From NCBI GenBank assembly GCA_963740215.1, contig CAVUDJ010000008.1, positions 496,001-560,000 of the forward strand: a stretch of 64,000 nucleotides of DNA. The letters run 5' to 3'. The stretch comes from CAVVAL01 sp963740215 (GTDB lineage: Bacteria; Actinomycetota; Actinomycetes; Mycobacteriales; Cryptosporangiaceae). A program made the translations under genes and the position numbers. Positions 47,139 to 55,671 of this stretch are shown here, one piece after another (within the stretch, counting starts at the first letter, position 1; every line of letters begins with the position of its first letter). Below the pieces are notes generated by a model, which saw only the letters and a program-made list of their open reading frames with translations, was not told the origin of the DNA and did not search any database.

Positions 47139-50100
47139 ATGCACGATGACCGCCACCTGGTCGAGGCGCGCCTGCGCCGGGCGCTCAAGGAGCGGATCCG
47201 GCCCGCGATCTACCCGCTGACGACGCCGTGCCGCATCGAGGTGTGGCACGTCCCGGGCGAGCCGGTTCCGTTCGCCGAGGCTCTTGCGGCCGAGTTCGCC
47301 GAGGTACCCGCCGGCACGGCATGGGGGCCGGCATGGTCGACCAGCTGGTTCCGGATCACCGGCCAGGTGCCTCCCGATTGGGCGGGCCGGCGGGTCGAGG
47401 CCGTCGTCGACCTGGGCTTCAACGAGAGCTATCCGGGCTTCCAGTCCGAGGCGCTCGCGTGGACCCCGGACGGCATGCCGATCAAGGGCGTGGCGCCGCG
47501 CAACCGGTGGGTGCCGATCGACGGCCCGGACGTGCGGTTCTACCTGGAGGCGGCGGCCAACCCGGTGGTGCTCGGCGGCGACGGTTTCGTGCCCACCTCG
47601 CGCGGGGCGCGGGGGGTGGCGGACGGCGAACCGCTCTACACCGTCTCCGTCGACCTGGCCGTCCTGGACGAGACCGTGTGGGCGCTCGTCCAGGACCTGG
47701 AGGTGCTCGACGGGCTGATGCACCGGCTGGACGAGCGCGAGCCGCGCCGCCACGAGATCCTCCGTGCGCTGTCGCGCTCGCTGGACCGGCTCGACCTCCA
47801 CGACGTCCCCGCCACGGCCGCCGCCGCGCGCAAGGAGCTGGCCGACGTGCTGGCCCGCCCCGCGCACGCATCGGCGCATCGAATCTCGGCGGTGGGGCAC
47901 GCCCACATCGACTCCGCGTGGCTCTGGCCGCTGCGCGAGACGCGCCGCAAGGTCGCCCGCACGGTGTCGAGCATGCTCACGCTGATGGACGCCGATCCAG
48001 GGTTCGTGTTCGTGTTCTCCCAGGTCCAGCAGCTGGCGTGGATCAAGGAGCACTACCCGGCGCTGTTCGAGCGGCTGCGCGGCAAGGTCGAGGCGGGGCA
48101 GTTCGTGCCGACCGGCGGGCAGTGGGTCGAGCCGGACGGCAACCTGCCCGGCGGCGAGGCGATGGCCCGGCAGTTCGTCTACGGGAAGCGGTTCCTGATC
48201 GAGGAGTTCGGGATCGACCCGGAGACGGTGTGGCTGCCCGACACCTTCGGGTACAGCGGAGCGCTGCCGCAGCTGGTGAAGCTGGCCGGCTCCCGCTGGT
48301 TCCTCACCCAGAAGATCTCGTGGAACCAGACCAACACGTTCCCGCACCACACGTTCAACTGGGAGGGCATCGACGGCACACGGGTGTTCACCCACTTCCC
48401 GCCCGCCGAGACCTACAACTCGGAGCTGTCCGCCGACGAGCTGGCGCGCGCCGTGGAGAAGTTCGCCGACAAGGGTCCGGCGACCCGCTCGTTGCTGCCG
48501 TTCGGCTGGGGTGACGGCGGTGGCGGCGCGACCCGCGAGATGCTGGCGCGGGCGGCCCGCACCGCCGACCTGGAGGGCTCGCCGCGTGTGCGGATCGAGG
48601 GCCCGGACGCGTTCTTCCGCGCCGCCGAGGCCGAGTACCCGGACGCGCCGGTGTGGTCGGGCGAGTTGTACCTGGAGCTGCACCGGGGCACGTTCACCAG
48701 CCAGGCGGCCACCAAGCGCGGCAACCGGCGCAGCGAGCACCTGCTGCGGGAGGCGGAGCTGTGGTCGGCCGCGGCGGCGGTGCAGGCCGGGCTGGAGTAC
48801 CCGTACGACGAGCTGGAGCGGGTCTGGAAGACCGTGCTGCTGCACCAGTTCCACGACATCCTTCCCGGGACGTCGATCGCCTGGGTGCACCGCGAGGCGG
48901 AGCAGACATACGCGGAGATCGCCGGTGTGCTCGAATCGCTGATCGACCGCGCGCTGCGCGGCGCTTGCCGGCGAGGGCGCGGAGCAGCTGGTGTTCAACG
49001 CGGCGCCGCACGCGCGGGCCGGTGTGCCGGCGCTCGGTGGCGGGATCCCTGTCGCCGGCTCTAACGCCGGGGTCGCTGTCGCCGGTCCAGACGTCGGGGT
49101 CGCTATCGGCGGCTCTGCGGCGGCCGGCGACGGGCAGGGTGTTGTCGCCAGCCCCGCTACGGCCGGCGACGGGCTGGTGCTCGACAACGGCCTGACTCCG
49201 GGCCACTGTGGACGGTCGCGGGCTGGTCACGTCGCTGGTCGAACTGGACGCCGGCCGCGAGCTGATCGCCCCGGGCAGCGCCGGCAACCTGCTGCAACTC
49301 CACGTCGACCAGCCGAACATGTGGGACGCGTGGGACGTCGATCCGTTCTACCGCAACTCCGTCACCGATCTGACGGCCGCCGACGAGGTGATCGCTGCAT
49401 CGGGTGCGATCCGGGTGGTGCGCTCGTTCGGAGAGTCCCGGATCACGCAGATCTTGCGGCTGAACGGCCGCCTGCTGGAGGTCGACACCGAGGTCGACTG
49501 GCACGAGAACGAGCGGTTCCTCAAGGCCGCTTTCCCGCTCGACGTGCACGCCGACCGCAGCACGGCCGAGATCCAGTTCGGGCACGTGCACCGTCCCACG
49601 CACACCAACACGTCGTGGGACGCCGCCCGGTTCGAGACGTGCGCGCACCGCTGGATCCACGTCGGCGAGCCGGGGTACGGGGTGGCGCTGCTGACCGACT
49701 CCACCTACGGGTACGACGCCACCCGCGACACGCGCCCGGGCGGTGGCACCACGACGACCGTGCGGCTCTCGCTGCTGCGCGCGCCGAACTTCCCCGACCC
49801 CGACTGCGACCGTGGCCGGCACCGGTTCCGGTACGCGATCGCGCCGGGCGCCACGATCGGCGACGCCGTGCGCGAGGGGTACCGGATGAACCTGCCTGTG
49901 CGAGCCGTCACCGGAGCCGCCGCACCGCCGCCGCTGGTCACGGTCGACAACCCGGCGGTGGTGGTCGAGGCGGTCAAGCTCGCCGAGGACCGGTCGGGCG
50001 ACGTGATCGTGCGGCTGTACGAGTCGCTCGGCGGGCGTGCGTCGGCGACGCTCGGCACCGCGTTCCCGGTTGCGCGCATCCAGGAGGTGGACCTGCTGGA

Positions 50101-50194
50101 GCGGCCCCTCGACGGAACAGCCGTCAGCCCGGACGGGACGCTGCAGCTGCGGCCGTTCCAGATCGTCACGGTACGGCTGACACGCGAGCACTGA
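47139..50194 (+). CDS. GH38 alpha-mannosidase, two frameshifts
   Basis: About 1018 codons. ATG 47139. An N-terminal jelly-roll extension precedes the zinc-dependent GH38 core: GHAHIDSAWLWP supplies metal ligands His254 and Asp258, WLPDTFGYSGALPQ the nucleophile Asp368, and LLHQFHDILPGTS a further zinc-site His. The C-terminal beta domains include NMWDAWDVDPFYRNSV and HTNTSWDAARFETCAHRWI. Shifts lie near 48960 (LIDRALR to ALAGEGAEQLVFNAAP) and at a GGG run near 49200 (NGLTP to TVDGRGLVTSLV). The stretch 49040-49190 is Gly/Ala-rich and repetitive. Last gene of the mannoside operon; releases mannose in the cytoplasm. Confidence 0.9.
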
Positions 50195-50239
50195 CCCGCG
50201 CGGCGCGCCGGCCGCGCGGCGCACCGGCCGGCGGCCGGT

Positions 50240-50309
50240 CCCAACTGTCGGGGTTTTGGCGGCATCCGGTGTCCGGTTTGAGGACCAATACCGGAACAGT
50301 CCGGTTCGG
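50240..50309 (+). repeat. Dispersed palindromic element, family B, copy 2
   Basis: CCCAACTGTCGGGGTTTTGG, then TTTGAGGACCAA and GGAACAGTCCGGTTCGGG. Aligns along about 70 bp with copies at 13941-14010 (reverse) and 55086-55150. It lies between the convergent GH38 and oxidoreductase genes and runs into a tandem repeat. Confidence 0.7.
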
Positions 50310-50404
50310 GTGAGCGGTTCGGGTGAGCGGTTCGGGTGAGCGGTTCGGGTGAGCGGTTCGGGTGAGCGGTTCGGGTGAGCGGTTCGGGTGAGCGGTTCGG
50401 GCGG
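50302..50404. repeat. 13-bp tandem repeat, seven full units
   Basis: The unit CGGTTCGGGTGAG starts at 50302 and repeats exactly at 50315, 50328, 50341, 50354, 50367 and 50380, with a partial eighth. The unit equals the right end of the family B element (CCGGTTCGGG), as if grown from it by slippage. Confidence 0.9.
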
Positions 50405-50408
50405 GCGG

Positions 50409-51401
50409 TTACCCCTGAGCGGGCCGGCGCGGCGCGAGCCCCGCGGCGCGGTAGACGTCGTCGATGACCCGCATCGTGCGGACGGCGTCGCGCGGGGTCG
50501 TCAGCACCGGCGCGCCGTCGCGCACGGAGGCCAGGAACGCGCGGAGCTGATGCGTGTACGACGCCTCGCCGGGCACGTGCTCGCGGCTCGTCGTCCCGCC
50601 CGCCCGCACCGTCAGACGGTGGTAGCCGTGCGGCAGGACGTAGTTGAGCACGCGGATCTCGCCGCCGTCGCCCGTGATGCGCAGCCCGATGCTGAGCAGC
50701 CGTGTCGACCAGAGCGACGCGGTCATCCGGCCGGTGGACCCGTCCGGGTAGATGAACGAGGCGGTCATGTACCGGTCGACTCCGGCGCCGCGCAGCTTGG
50801 CGCGCGCGTCGACCACGGCCGGCTCGCCCGTGCCGAACGTGCGCAGCGCGTGGATCGGGTAGCAGCCGGCGTCCATCGTCGCGCCGCCGGCCAGGTCGAA
50901 CTGGTACCGGATGTCGCCGGGCTTGACCAGCGGGAACGCCAGGCTCGCGGCGACGTGCCGCACCTCGCCGACCGTGCCGTCCTTGATCAGCTCCAGCACG
51001 CGGTCGGCGAGGGGGTGGAAGCGGTAGTGGAACGCCTCCATGACCACCAGCCCGGAGGCCTCGGCGGCGTCGGCGACCCTCTCGGCCTCGGCCGCGTTGG
51101 CCGTGAACGGCTTCTCGCAGAGCACGTGCTTGCCGGCGTCGAGCGCCTTGAGCGTCCACTCGCCGTGGTGGGAGTTGGGCAGCGGGATGTAGACGGCGTC
51201 CAGCTCGGGGTCGGCGAGGAGCGCGTCGTAGCTGTCGTGCACCGTCGGCACCCGGTGGCGGGCGGCGAACGCGCGTGCGCGCCGCGGGTCTCGTGCGGCG
51301 ACGGCCGCCAGGGTGACGCCGTCCACCGCGCGGGCCGGCTTGACCAACGCGTTCGGGGTGATCGCCGCGGCGCCGAGGACGCCAATCCGCAGTGGTTCCA
51401 C
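50409..51401 (-). CDS. Gfo/Idh/MocA-family NAD(P)-dependent oxidoreductase
   Basis: 330 aa, intact. Rossmann N-terminus RIGVLGAAAITPNALVKPA, then the family signature CEKPFTANAAEAERVADAA (catalytic Lys of EKP) and a C-terminal sheet domain with GGATMDAGCYPIHALRTFG. Oxidises or reduces a sugar or inositol-like substrate. GTG start at 51401 with a DasR-like half-palindrome 7 nt upstream and a family A palindrome beyond it. Convergent with the mannoside operon; possibly sugar modification. Confidence 0.92.
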   Translation of the reverse strand: MEPLRIGVLGAAAITPNALVKPARAVDGVTLAAVAARDPRRARAFAARHRVPTVHDSYDALLADPELDAVYIPLPNSHHGEWTLKALDAGKHVLCEKPFTANAAEAERVADAAEASGLVVMEAFHYRFHPLADRVLELIKDGTVGEVRHVAASLAFPLVKPGDIRYQFDLAGGATMDAGCYPIHALRTFGTGEPAVVDARAKLRGAGVDRYMTASFIYPDGSTGRMTASLWSTRLLSIGLRITGDGGEIRVLNYVLPHGYHRLTVRAGGTTSREHVPGEASYTHQLRAFLASVRDGAPVLTTPRDAVRTMRVIDDVYRAAGLAPRRPAQG

Positions 51402-51408
51402 CGCGCAG

Positions 51409-51420
51409 AATCTAGACCAA
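51409..51420. promoter_or_regulatory. Possible dre-like site at the oxidoreductase start
   Basis: On the minus strand TTGGTCTAGATT: nine contiguous bases TGGTCTAGA of the dre core, with the right end diverged. It lies just 7 nt upstream of the GTG, so bound protein would block initiation. A weaker candidate than those before the chitinase and lyase genes. Confidence 0.4.
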
Positions 51421-51456
51421 TGCGACAGCGGACCCGCACGCCGGGTTCGGTCCCGG

Positions 51457-51502
51457 TTTGGGCGATCTTTCTGGCGTCATAACGCCAGAAAGATCGCCCG
51501 AA
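51457..51502. repeat. 46-bp palindrome, family A, copy 2
   Basis: TTTGGGCGATCTTTCTGGCG, centre TCATAA, then CGCCAGAAAGATCGCCCGAA: one mismatch in the arms. It lies between two minus-strand genes, 17 bp after the stop at 51519. Confidence 0.85.
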
Positions 51503-51518
51503 TCACGGACTAAGAGCG

Positions 51519-52065
51519 CTACCACTGATGGGCGATGTCCAGCACGATCCGGCTGTGCGTACCCGGGCCGGCGAGCGTGAAGACGCGGAACGGCAACCGC
51601 GCCCGCACCCCCACGGCGAACGTCGGAGTAGCCCTCGAAGCTGCCGCCGAACACCATGTCCCGCAGGGTCGGGTAGCCGACCACGTTGGCCACGTGCTGG
51701 CCGGTACGCGCCGGGAACGTCGCCTGGTGGTCGTCGTCGTACGACGGCGCCCAGAGCTGCACGTTGATCAGCGCGCCCCCCGCCGTGTACGGCGAGAGCG
51801 GCAGGCCCTGACCCTCCGTGTACGTCTCTCCATAGTGGATGCTGTAGCCCTTGGCGGAGCCGTTGAACTCGAACACCACCCGGTCGAAGCACGGGTGCCG
51901 GCCGGTCTCGGCCGTGAGCAGCGGCGCGGCGCTCAACGCGCCGCCGGTCTTGGGGAGGCTCCCCCAGGTTATGCCGCAGTACGGCGCGGCGGCCTTGGAC
52001 GCGCCCCCGCTGAGGACGGCCGCCAGCAGTGCCGTGATGGCGATGGCGAAGATCCGGTGTCTCAT
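51519..52065 (-). CDS. Secreted AMIN-like domain protein, one frameshift
   Basis: About 181 aa. ATG 52065 with perfect AGGAGG upstream; signal peptide (IFAIAITALLAAVLSGGASK). The body matches the actinobacterial AMIN-like pattern: TGRHPCFDRVVFEFNGSAKG, GGALINVQLWAP and VFGGSFEGYSD, then, one base out of frame near 51630, FAVGVRARLPFRVFTLAGPG and SRIVLDIAHQW. Proposed cell-wall association in related proteins; role unknown here. Confidence 0.78.
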
Positions 52066-52086
52066 CGTGCCCTCCTGCGCTCCGAG

Positions 52087-52143
52087 AGCATTTGCCAATA
52101 GGGCGTTAGTCGGCTCGCTCGACCATCCCTATCGGCAAACGCT
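52087..52143. terminator. Long inverted repeat after the beta-propeller gene
   Basis: The arms AGCATTTGCCAATAGGG (52087-52103) and CCCTATCGGCAAACGCT (52127-52143) pair with two mismatches around a 23-nt loop. It lies upstream of the AMIN-like gene and downstream of the minus-strand gene ending at 52209. Confidence 0.6.
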
Positions 52144-52208
52144 GTGCCGTCGCAGTACACAGTGGGCACAGCGAGCCACCGGAGCTTCACCGCCGCGTAA
52201 CGACCGGG

Positions 52209-53393
52209 TTACAGCGCCGGTCCGTCGAGCACCGCCGGGTCGACGCGCGCGAGCCGTTCCCGCTGCGGGAAGTCGCCGACCGGCACCCGCATGACCTCCT
52301 CCGCGGTGTCATACGCGATCACCGAGACCGTGTCGTCCTTGCTGTTGGTCACCAGGCAGTGCTTGCCGTCGTGGCTGGTCACCGCCCAGTACGGGAGGCT
52401 TCCGGACGGCACCAGCCGGTCGGTGGTGAGCGACGGGCGGGACACGATCGCCACATAGTCGTCGATGGTGCCGGCGCTGCACAGCTTGCTGCCGTCACCA
52501 GAGATCGCGAGGCCGTGGTGGGCCGAGTTCTCCGGGTACTGGTCGGGGTGCAGCGCACGGCCCGCGTCGCTGAACGGCAGCTCGACGGTGCGCGTGATCC
52601 GGCCGGCGACCAGGTCGTACTCGACGAACCCGTTGAGGTAGGAGAGCTGCGCGTACATGGTGCGCTCGTCGGGCATGAGCACCCACGGCCGGATGCCGTG
52701 TTCGAGCTGGTAGGTGCGGATCGTGCGCAGCGTCTGCGCGTCCACCACCGTGATCTGGCGCGGTCCCTTCAGGAACTCCAGCGACTTCGGTAGCGGGGTG
52801 GCGCCGATGCTGGCGTTGTAGATCCGGCGGCCGTCCGCGGAGTAGGTGTTCTCGTGCGGGTAGCTGCCGGTGCCGAACCGGCCGACCTGCGTGCCGGTGG
52901 CGGCGTCGATGACCTGGGCCTCGTTGGTGGTGGTCGCCGAGACGACGAGCCTCCTGCCGTCCGGCGAGATCGCCATGTGGTCGGCGTGGAAGCCGCTCAC
53001 CTTGAACCGCCACACCTGCCGGCCGCTGGCGATGTCGAACGCGGCCACATCGGTGAGGTTGGCCCGCGAGACGTAGAGCGTGCGGCCGTCCGGCGAGACA
53101 TACATGTCGTCGGCGAACTTGTCGCCGAGCCGGGACTTGACTATCTCGTACCCGGTGCGCTCGATCGGGTTCATCGCGGCCAGGCGTTGCTGCAGGTCGG
53201 GGATCACGTCGAGCGAGCCGAGGCTAGCGAACGTGTGCCCGTCGAGGAACGTGACGGTGCCCTCGGCGCTGTTGCCGACGAGCACCACGTCGCGCAGCGC
53301 GGCATCTGTGGGGGCTGCGGCATGGGCGGGTGGAGCGGCGAGCAGCGCGAGGCCGACGACCAGCGCGAGCAGGGATCTGAACTGGGGGCGCAT
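52209..53393 (-). CDS. Secreted YVTN-type beta-propeller protein
   Basis: 394 aa, intact. ATG 53393 after GGAAGG; signal peptide (LLALVVGLALLAAPPAHA). Repeated propeller blades: DDMYVSPDGRTLYVSRANLT, DHMAISPDGRRLVVSATTTN, HENTYSADGRRIYNASIGAT and LPYWAVTSHDGKHCLVTNSK. These match YncE/cytochrome D1-like seven-bladed repeats. No catalytic or heme motif is seen. Probably a binding or scaffold protein outside the cell. Confidence 0.87.
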   Translation of the reverse strand: MRPQFRSLLALVVGLALLAAPPAHAAAPTDAALRDVVLVGNSAEGTVTFLDGHTFASLGSLDVIPDLQQRLAAMNPIERTGYEIVKSRLGDKFADDMYVSPDGRTLYVSRANLTDVAAFDIASGRQVWRFKVSGFHADHMAISPDGRRLVVSATTTNEAQVIDAATGTQVGRFGTGSYPHENTYSADGRRIYNASIGATPLPKSLEFLKGPRQITVVDAQTLRTIRTYQLEHGIRPWVLMPDERTMYAQLSYLNGFVEYDLVAGRITRTVELPFSDAGRALHPDQYPENSAHHGLAISGDGSKLCSAGTIDDYVAIVSRPSLTTDRLVPSGSLPYWAVTSHDGKHCLVTNSKDDTVSVIAYDTAEEVMRVPVGDFPQRERLARVDPAVLDGPAL

Positions 53394-53500
53394 CACGTGT
53401 CCTTCCAACTGATGCGGAGCAGGGCGACGTGTTACCGGCGCGTAACCTACCTGGTCAGGAGCAAACGCGAAAGAGGCTCGCGTTAGCCGATTTTCGCGCG

Positions 53501-55081
53501 TCAGGTCAGCAGGTCGGTGCCGTGCTCGACGGCGCCGCCCACGATCGTGGCGACGACCTCGATCCCGCCGATCCGGGACGTCACGACGCGGCGCGGATCG
53601 TCGGCGAGCACCACGAAGTCGGCGTGGTGCCCTGGCGCGATGGTGCCGAGCGAGTCCTCCCAGTGACAGGCCCACGCGGCGTCGGCGGTGTACGCGCGGA
53701 GCGCCTCCTCGACGGTGATCGCCTCGCCCGGTCCGATCAGCACACCGGACTCGGACGCCCGCTCGACCATGAACTGGATCGCCGGCAGCGGCGCGCCAAC
53801 CGTCACGGGACGGTCAGAGCTGCCGACCAGCCGGACCCCGTGGTCGAGGAAACCGCGCCCGCGGTAGAGCCAGCCGAGCCGCGTGGCGCCCATGATCGCG
53901 GCGTAGTCGTCGCCGAAGTACCGCAGGAAGTTCGGCTGCACGACGGCGGTCACGCCGAGCCGCGCGAACCGGTCGAGCTGATCGGGGCGGACGAGGCCGG
54001 CGTGCTCGACACGGTGCCTCGCGTCCGGTCGCGGCCGGGCGGCCTGGGCACTGTCGAGGGCGTCGAGCGCGACGTCGACGGCACGGTCGCCGATGGCGTG
54101 GACGGCGAGCTGCCAGCCGGCGCGATGCCCGTCGACGATCTGCGCGGCGATGACCTCAGCGTCGTCGTACAGCTGGCCAGAACCGGCTGATCCGACGTAC
54201 GGGCTGGTCAGCGCGGCCGTGCGGGCCATCATCCCGCCGTCGGTGAAGACCTTGAGCGCGCCGATCGAGAGCCGGTCGCCGCCGAAGCCGGTACGCAGGC
54301 CGAGGTCGATCGCGCGTGGCGTGGCGTCCGTGGCGTGCGCATCGACCGGGCGCAGCGCAGCGGCGGCCACCATGAGCTGCACCCGGATCGGGAGCCGTCC
54401 ACGTTCGGCCGCCGCCATGTACGCGGCCGCCTCGATCGGGCTGTGGCTGACCAGACCGCCGCCGATGCCCGCCTCGGCGGCGGCGACCACGCCCTCGGCG
54501 AGGCAGCCGCGCGCCGCAGTCTCGATCGCGTCGACCAGCTCGTCCACCGGGTACGGCAGCCGCATCCGGCGCACCGCGGCCATGCCCTGCTCGGCGAGGA
54601 AACCGTCGCGGTGCTCCACACCGTCCGGCAGCAGCGCCAGCACGGCGCTGTTCACGACGCAGGCGTGGCCCGAGTCGTGGATCACGAACACCTTGCGGCC
54701 CGCGCTGACGGTGTCCAGTTCGGCGGCGGTGAGGTGCCGGCCACGCGGGCGCTGGTCGTAGCCGACGACGTCGACCCACTCGCCCGGCGGCTTCGACTCC
54801 ACTGCCCGCCGAATCGTCGCGAGCATGGCGTCGAGGTCGTCGCAGGGCGCGAGGCTTCGGGCGGTGGCGGCGAGGCCGGTCCAGGCGAGGTGCGTGTGGG
54901 CGTCCACGAACCCGGGCAGGACGGTGGCGCCGTCGAGGTCGACCTCGCGCCGCGCCGGCAGCGACGCCACTGCGTCGTCCACGCCGACCACGCGACCTCG
55001 CCACAGGCCGATCTGTCGCGCCGCCGGCCGGTCGCGGTCCATGGTGACGACGTTGGCGTTCACGAGCCGCACGTCAAGCAT
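53501..55081 (-). CDS. Amidohydrolase family 3 (YtcJ-like) metal-dependent hydrolase
   Basis: 526 aa, intact. ATG 55081 (MLDVRLVNANVVTMDRDRPA). Metal-site motif GFVDAHTHLAWTG, later VHAIGDRAVDVALDALD and RHRVEHAGLVRPDQLDRFAR, and the closing LGTIAPGHHADFVVLADDP typical of YtcJ-like exoenzyme-type amidohydrolases. Substrate unknown. The family B palindrome abuts the start by 4 bp, leaving no Shine-Dalgarno sequence, so translation may be leader-hairpin dependent or coupled to the upstream thioredoxin transcript. Confidence 0.92.
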   Translation of the reverse strand: MLDVRLVNANVVTMDRDRPAARQIGLWRGRVVGVDDAVASLPARREVDLDGATVLPGFVDAHTHLAWTGLAATARSLAPCDDLDAMLATIRRAVESKPPGEWVDVVGYDQRPRGRHLTAAELDTVSAGRKVFVIHDSGHACVVNSAVLALLPDGVEHRDGFLAEQGMAAVRRMRLPYPVDELVDAIETAARGCLAEGVVAAAEAGIGGGLVSHSPIEAAAYMAAAERGRLPIRVQLMVAAAALRPVDAHATDATPRAIDLGLRTGFGGDRLSIGALKVFTDGGMMARTAALTSPYVGSAGSGQLYDDAEVIAAQIVDGHRAGWQLAVHAIGDRAVDVALDALDSAQAARPRPDARHRVEHAGLVRPDQLDRFARLGVTAVVQPNFLRYFGDDYAAIMGATRLGWLYRGRGFLDHGVRLVGSSDRPVTVGAPLPAIQFMVERASESGVLIGPGEAITVEEALRAYTADAAWACHWEDSLGTIAPGHHADFVVLADDPRRVVTSRIGGIEVVATIVGGAVEHGTDLLT

Positions 55082-55085
55082 CAAG

Positions 55086-55150
55086 CAATTGTCGGGGAAA
55101 TGGCTGTATCGGGCGCCCGGTTTCAGGACCACTACCCCGACAGTCCGGTT
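55086..55150 (+). repeat. Dispersed palindromic element, family B, copy 3
   Basis: CAATTGTCGGGGAAATGGCT, then CGGTTTCAGGACCACTACCC and CGACAGTCCGGTTT. The ends GTCGGGG and CCCCGAC pair. It is followed at 55158-55203 by a GC-only tandem run of GGCTCCC units before the thioredoxin stop. Confidence 0.7.
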
Positions 55151-55205
55151 TGTCCCGGCGGCTCCCCGGGGCTCCCCGGGGCTCCCGGCGGCTCCCGGCG
55201 GCGGG

Positions 55206-55565
55206 CTAGCTCTGCTTGGCCGCCTCGCGGCGTACCTCGTCCATGTCGACGGCGCGGGCCTGCTCGATGAGGTCGTCGAGCACCGCGCCTGGCAGGGCGC
55301 CGGGCTGCGAGTACAGGACGACCCGGTCACGCACGACCATCAGCGTCGGGATCGAGCGGATGTTGAACTCTGCCGCCAGCTCCGGCTGCGCCTCGGTGTC
55401 GACCTTGCCGAACACCAGGTCGGGGTTGGCCGTCGCGGCGGACTCGTACACAGGGGCGAACTGACGGCACGGGCCGCACCACGCCGCCCAGAAGTCCACC
55501 AGGACGATCCCGTCGCTACCCACGAACTCGTTGAAGTTGTCCTTGGTGAGTTCCACCGTCGACAT
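55206..55565 (-). CDS. trxA: Thioredoxin
   Basis: 119 aa, intact. ATG 55565. Active site WAAWCGPC with Cys30 and Cys33, conserved DFWA, and cis-Pro in SIPTLMVV. Cytoplasmic disulfide reductase. It has a slightly extended acidic/basic C-terminal helix (ARAVDMDEVRREAAKQS). Flanked by palindromes on both sides. Confidence 0.95.
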   Translation of the reverse strand: MSTVELTKDNFNEFVGSDGIVLVDFWAAWCGPCRQFAPVYESAATANPDLVFGKVDTEAQPELAAEFNIRSIPTLMVVRDRVVLYSQPGALPGAVLDDLIEQARAVDMDEVRREAAKQS

Positions 55566-55610
55566 CGCTGATATCCCCTTCTCCGGTACGTCACCAGCCC
55601 TAACCAGCAC

Positions 55611-55656
55611 TTCGGGCGACATGTTCCCGCCTATACCCGGGAACATGTCGCCCAAA
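55611..55656. terminator. 46-bp palindrome between DUF1996 and thioredoxin genes
   Basis: The 19-nt arms TTCGGGCGACATGTTCCCG and CGGGAACATGTCGCCCAAA pair with one mismatch around CCTATACC. Same size and design as the family A palindromes but different sequence. It lies after the DUF1996 stop. Confidence 0.72.
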
Positions 55657-55671
55657 GCCGCAGGCCTGACG

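Noticed and set aside
50302..50404. Possible CRISPR array (regular short repeats)
   Set aside because: The units are contiguous with no spacers and are only 13 bp long; it is a simple tandem repeat. No cas genes are present.
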